From RI-43 sp033764725 (GTDB taxonomy: Bacteria; Pseudomonadota; Alphaproteobacteria; Caulobacterales; Aquidulcibacteraceae), in contig JANRIR010000046.1 of NCBI GenBank assembly GCA_033764725.1, positions 1 through 34,956 on the forward strand: a stretch of 34,956 nt of DNA, in the 5' to 3' direction. A program made the position numbers and the translations under genes. The notes beneath the pieces are model-generated. The model was not told the DNA's origin, searched no databases, and saw only the letters and a program-made list of their open reading frames with translations. This document shows positions 32,788-34,956 of the stretch, piece by piece (positions within the stretch are counted from its first letter, which is position 1; the number at the start of each line of letters is the position of its first letter).

Positions 32788-33615
32788 ATGCCCATCATCC
32801 GGTATGGGGAGAGGCTGAACGTCCTGGTCGCGGCGAAAGGGCACCCGTATCTGCGTGATCCGTTTATGGCGATGTTCGACGAGATGGAGGGCGTCAGCGC
32901 AACGCTGGTCGAGCAGCCGGCCGCGGCGCTCTTGATGAATCCGGACGGCATGGCCGCATTCGATGCGCTCGTGCTCTACGACATGCCAGGCATCGATTTT
33001 CGCGCCGCAGATGGCCCATCGTTCGTCGCGCCTTCGCAAGCCGTGCAGGAAGGCTTTGCGAAGCTTCTGCAAACCGGCAAGGGCATCGTCGCGCTGCACC
33101 ACGCAATCGCTGGCTGGCCTGCATGGCCTGCCTATGCAGAATTCCTCGGCGGACGCTTCCTGTACAAACCGGGCGTGGTGCGCGGCGCAGCGTGTGCGGA
33201 TTCGGGCTATCGCCATGACGTGACGCATACCGTGTCCGCGGTCGATCCGCCACATCCCGTGCTGGCCGGGCTTCCGGCGGCGTTCACAGTGACCGACGAG
33301 CTCTATCTCTCTGAAGTGTTCGAAGCGGATGTGACGCCGCTGCTGCGCTCCGATCACGCGTTTACGTGCGACGGGTTCTATTCCGCAGCCCTCGCCGTCA
33401 GCGGCAAGATGTTCAGCAATGAAGGCTGGGCCCACACGGACGGCTCGAACCTTGTCGGCTGGGTCAAGCGCGCGGGCGCAAGCCCGCTCGTCTATCTGCA
33501 GCCGGGCGATGGCCCAGACACTTACGCCAATCCGAATTATCGGCGCCTGATCGCGAATGCGATCGCATGGGTCTCTTCGCCGGAAGCGCGCGACTGGGCG
33601 CGCAGCGCCTCCTAG
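32788..33615 (+). CDS. ThuA-like domain protein
   Basis: A 275-residue ThuA family protein. It shows NVLVAAKGHPY (11-21), the turn IVALHHAIAGW (100-110) and FLGGRF (119-124) that define the family. It is the last gene of the ten-gene operon, 10 bp after the MDR gene. The function is unknown. A second ThuA-like gene at 18244-19011 has the same general fold but little visible identity, so they may be two different activities. The stop TAG overlaps the stop of the convergent gene in a shared CTAG. Confidence 0.85.
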   Translation: MPIIRYGERLNVLVAAKGHPYLRDPFMAMFDEMEGVSATLVEQPAAALLMNPDGMAAFDALVLYDMPGIDFRAADGPSFVAPSQAVQEGFAKLLQTGKGIVALHHAIAGWPAWPAYAEFLGGRFLYKPGVVRGAACADSGYRHDVTHTVSAVDPPHPVLAGLPAAFTVTDELYLSEVFEADVTPLLRSDHAFTCDGFYSAALAVSGKMFSNEGWAHTDGSNLVGWVKRAGASPLVYLQPGDGPDTYANPNYRRLIANAIAWVSSPEARDWARSAS

Positions 33616-34583
33616 AGGAAACGGTTCAGGCGCCCGCGAATGATCTCTTCGGCTTCCGTCATGATGCCGTCGATCAGCTCTTTGCAGGTCGGGATGTCAT
33701 GGATGAGGCCGACCACCATGCCGCACGACCAGGCCCCGGCCTCCATGTCGCCCTCCGTCATCACGCGCGGATAGACGCCGGCGACCTCGCCGATGATGTC
33801 CTCGAACTTGATGGATGCGCCGAGCGCGCGCTCCTTTTCCAGGAGCCGTTCGACGGCGGAGTTCGTGAGCACCCGCTCGGTGTTGCGCAGCGGCCGCATG
33901 ACCAGGCGCGTGTCGAGCTCGCTCGCCGCTACGATCGCCTGCTTCACGTTCTCATGCACGGGCGCTTCTTTCGTCGCGATGAAGCGCGTGCCCATATTGA
34001 TCCCGTCGGCGCCCATCGCCAGCGCAGCCACAAGCGAGCGCGCATTGGCCATGCCGCCGGAAGCGACGAATGGAATCTTCAATTCCTCCGCCGCGCGCGG
34101 CAGCAGGATGAAGTTCGGCACGTCATCCTCGCCCGGATGACCGCCGCATTCGAACCCGTCGACGCTGACGGCGTCGCAGCCGATCGATTCCGCCTTCAGC
34201 GAGTGGCGCACCGAGGTGCATTTGTGGATCACCTTGACGCCGTGTTCTTTCAAGGCGGGCAGGTATTTCTGCGGGTTGTTGCCCGCGGTCTCGACGATCT
34301 TGACCCCGCCCTCGATGATGGCGCCGATGAGGCCGGGATAATCCGGTGGCGTCAGCGACGGCAGGAAGGTGAGGTTGACGCCGAAGGGCTTGTCGGTCAG
34401 GCCGCGGCACTTCTTGATCTCGGCCGCTAGCTTTTCCGGCGTCCCTAACGTCAAGCCCGTGATGATCCCCAAACCCCCGGCGTTCGACACCGCCGCCGCC
34501 ATCTCCGCAAAGCCCACATAATGCATCCCGCCCTGAATAATCGGGTGCTCGATGCCGAACAGTTCGGTGATGCGCGTTTTCAT
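33612..34583 (-). CDS. Nitronate monooxygenase (2-nitropropane dioxygenase) family flavoprotein
   Basis: A 323-residue TIM-barrel FMN protein. It opens with the typical HPIIQGGMHYVG (13-24). The FECGGH segment places His149 where the family has its active-site histidine, and VASGGMANARS and ADGINMGTRF form the phosphate-binding part. Members oxidise nitronates, but many in catabolic clusters are likely flavin-dependent dehydrogenases or enoyl reductases of other substrates. The ATG at 34583 is preceded by a short A/G-rich stretch. It is convergent with the ten-gene operon. Nitroalkane chemistry is not otherwise suggested by the neighbours. Confidence 0.88.
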   Translation of the reverse strand: MKTRITELFGIEHPIIQGGMHYVGFAEMAAAVSNAGGLGIITGLTLGTPEKLAAEIKKCRGLTDKPFGVNLTFLPSLTPPDYPGLIGAIIEGGVKIVETAGNNPQKYLPALKEHGVKVIHKCTSVRHSLKAESIGCDAVSVDGFECGGHPGEDDVPNFILLPRAAEELKIPFVASGGMANARSLVAALAMGADGINMGTRFIATKEAPVHENVKQAIVAASELDTRLVMRPLRNTERVLTNSAVERLLEKERALGASIKFEDIIGEVAGVYPRVMTEGDMEAGAWSCGMVVGLIHDIPTCKELIDGIMTEAEEIIRGRLNRFL

Positions 34584-34669
34584 GGGGGAGGGTCCTCGCA
34601 ATGCTGTCTCGGGCGGATGCTCCCAGTTTGGCCCAACATAGGCAAGGGTGTGAAGGCCTGCCTGATTGT

Positions 34670-34706
34670 CGCCTGACGCCGAGACCATCAGGCGCTCGGC
34701 GCCGAG
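34670..34706 (-). other. Two adjacent inverted repeats upstream of the nitronate monooxygenase gene
   Basis: CGCCTGA (34670-34676) pairs with TCAGGCG (34688-34694) around an 11-base loop. Directly beside it CTCGGC/GCCGAG (34695-34706) is a perfect 12-bp palindrome. They lie 10 bp downstream of the partial minus-strand gene and about 90 bp upstream of the flavoprotein start, so they may terminate the former. No T-tract is seen. Confidence 0.3.
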
Positions 34707-34716
34707 AAAGCCCACC

Positions 34717-34920
34717 TCACCCGTAGAAGATATCATCCTGGAGGGCTGCTGCGGATTGTCCGGCGATGAAGAGGGTTGCGTCGGGTTGGCCTTGGAGGTC
34801 GATGGTGATGGTTGCGCCGCCGGCGACGTTGGCGAACACGCCATCGGCGCCGTCCTGGCCGCTCGGCACGCTGTCGCGACCTTCGCCGAGGATCTGATCG
34901 CCAGTGCGCTCGGGTTTGTC
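34717..34920 (-). CDS. C-terminal fragment of an unidentified, possibly secreted repeat-type protein
   Basis: An open minus-strand frame of 67 codons ends at a TGA (34717-34719). Its strong G/C third-position preference and its composition (GDQILGEGRDS, GGATITIDLQGQ, LFIAGQSAAALQDDIFYG) look like a real coding end, rich in Gly, Asp and Ala as in surface or type I-secreted repeat proteins. An in-frame stop at 34921-34923 interrupts the frame upstream, 33 bases from the window edge. This means a frameshift, a pseudogene, or an assembly error at the contig end. The product cannot be named. Confidence 0.4.
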   Translation of the reverse strand, partial: DKPERTGDQILGEGRDSVPSGQDGADGVFANVAGGATITIDLQGQPDATLFIAGQSAAALQDDIFYG

Positions 34921-34956
34921 TCAGACCTGTCTGACAACGACCCGCTGGCGCAGGAG

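Noticed and set aside
7194..33615. A complete known steroid-degradation cluster
   Set aside because: Ltp/DUF35, Rieske, P450 and SDR genes recall steroid catabolism, but no ketosteroid dehydrogenase, extradiol ring-cleavage dioxygenase or meta-cleavage hydrolase typical of that pathway is present.
1..34956. CRISPR arrays, tRNA or rRNA genes, insertion sequences, phage genes
   Set aside because: I saw no direct-repeat/spacer array, no cloverleaf-like sequence, no transposase or integrase and no phage structural gene.

Overview
The window is a 35-kb, high-GC, gene-dense segment, most likely a whole contig from an alphaproteobacterium. I infer this from the strong G/C third-position bias, the TonB receptor with the EVIVTATRR plug start, the prkA-yeaH-spoVR stress operon, and hairpin repeats of a type common between alphaproteobacterial genes. 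A Caulobacterales/Hyphomonadaceae-like host is my best guess, without a database search. The first 134 bases hold an assembly-like G/C homopolymer. The last 240 bases hold the broken end of another gene.

Region 1 (216-7034) is housekeeping and stress. A Crp/Fnr-type regulator (minus) diverges from prkA-yeaH-spoVR (plus), followed by an enoyl-CoA hydratase-family gene.

Region 2 (7045-34583) is a large catabolic island. In order: an acyl-CoA ligase (minus) diverges from a DUF35/thiolase-like pair plus Rieske oxygenase 1. Rieske oxygenase 2, a SnoaL-like protein and an ABM-domain protein (minus) diverge from an AcoC-like lipoyl/hydrolase E2 (plus). A TetR regulator and acyl-CoA dehydrogenase (minus) diverge from SDR-ThuA-GST (plus). 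SDR-P450-limonene-epoxide-hydrolase-like (minus) diverges from a TonB receptor (plus). Finally a ten-gene plus-strand operon runs SDR, SDR, AcoA-like E1 alpha, AcoB-like E1 beta, Rieske 3, VOC, NmrA-like, SDR, MDR and ThuA, and meets a nitronate monooxygenase-family gene (minus).

My reading is that the island takes up and degrades a hydrophobic alicyclic, terpenoid or steroid-like compound. The TonB receptor would import it. The P450 and Rieske enzymes would oxygenate it. The epoxide hydrolase and SDRs would give a vicinal diol and then a ketol or diketone. The AcoABC-like TPP/lipoyl system could split that product to an acyl-CoA. The ligase, dehydrogenase, hydratase and DUF35/thiolase-like aldolase would shorten an acyl side chain. 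The substrate is not identifiable from sequence alone.

Two non-coding features stand out. Three divergent promoter regions share a CAAG/CTTG-centred motif, a candidate common operator for the TetR protein. Two 138-bp inverted-repeat elements sit between convergent genes in opposite orientation, and their inner hairpins show compensatory base changes.
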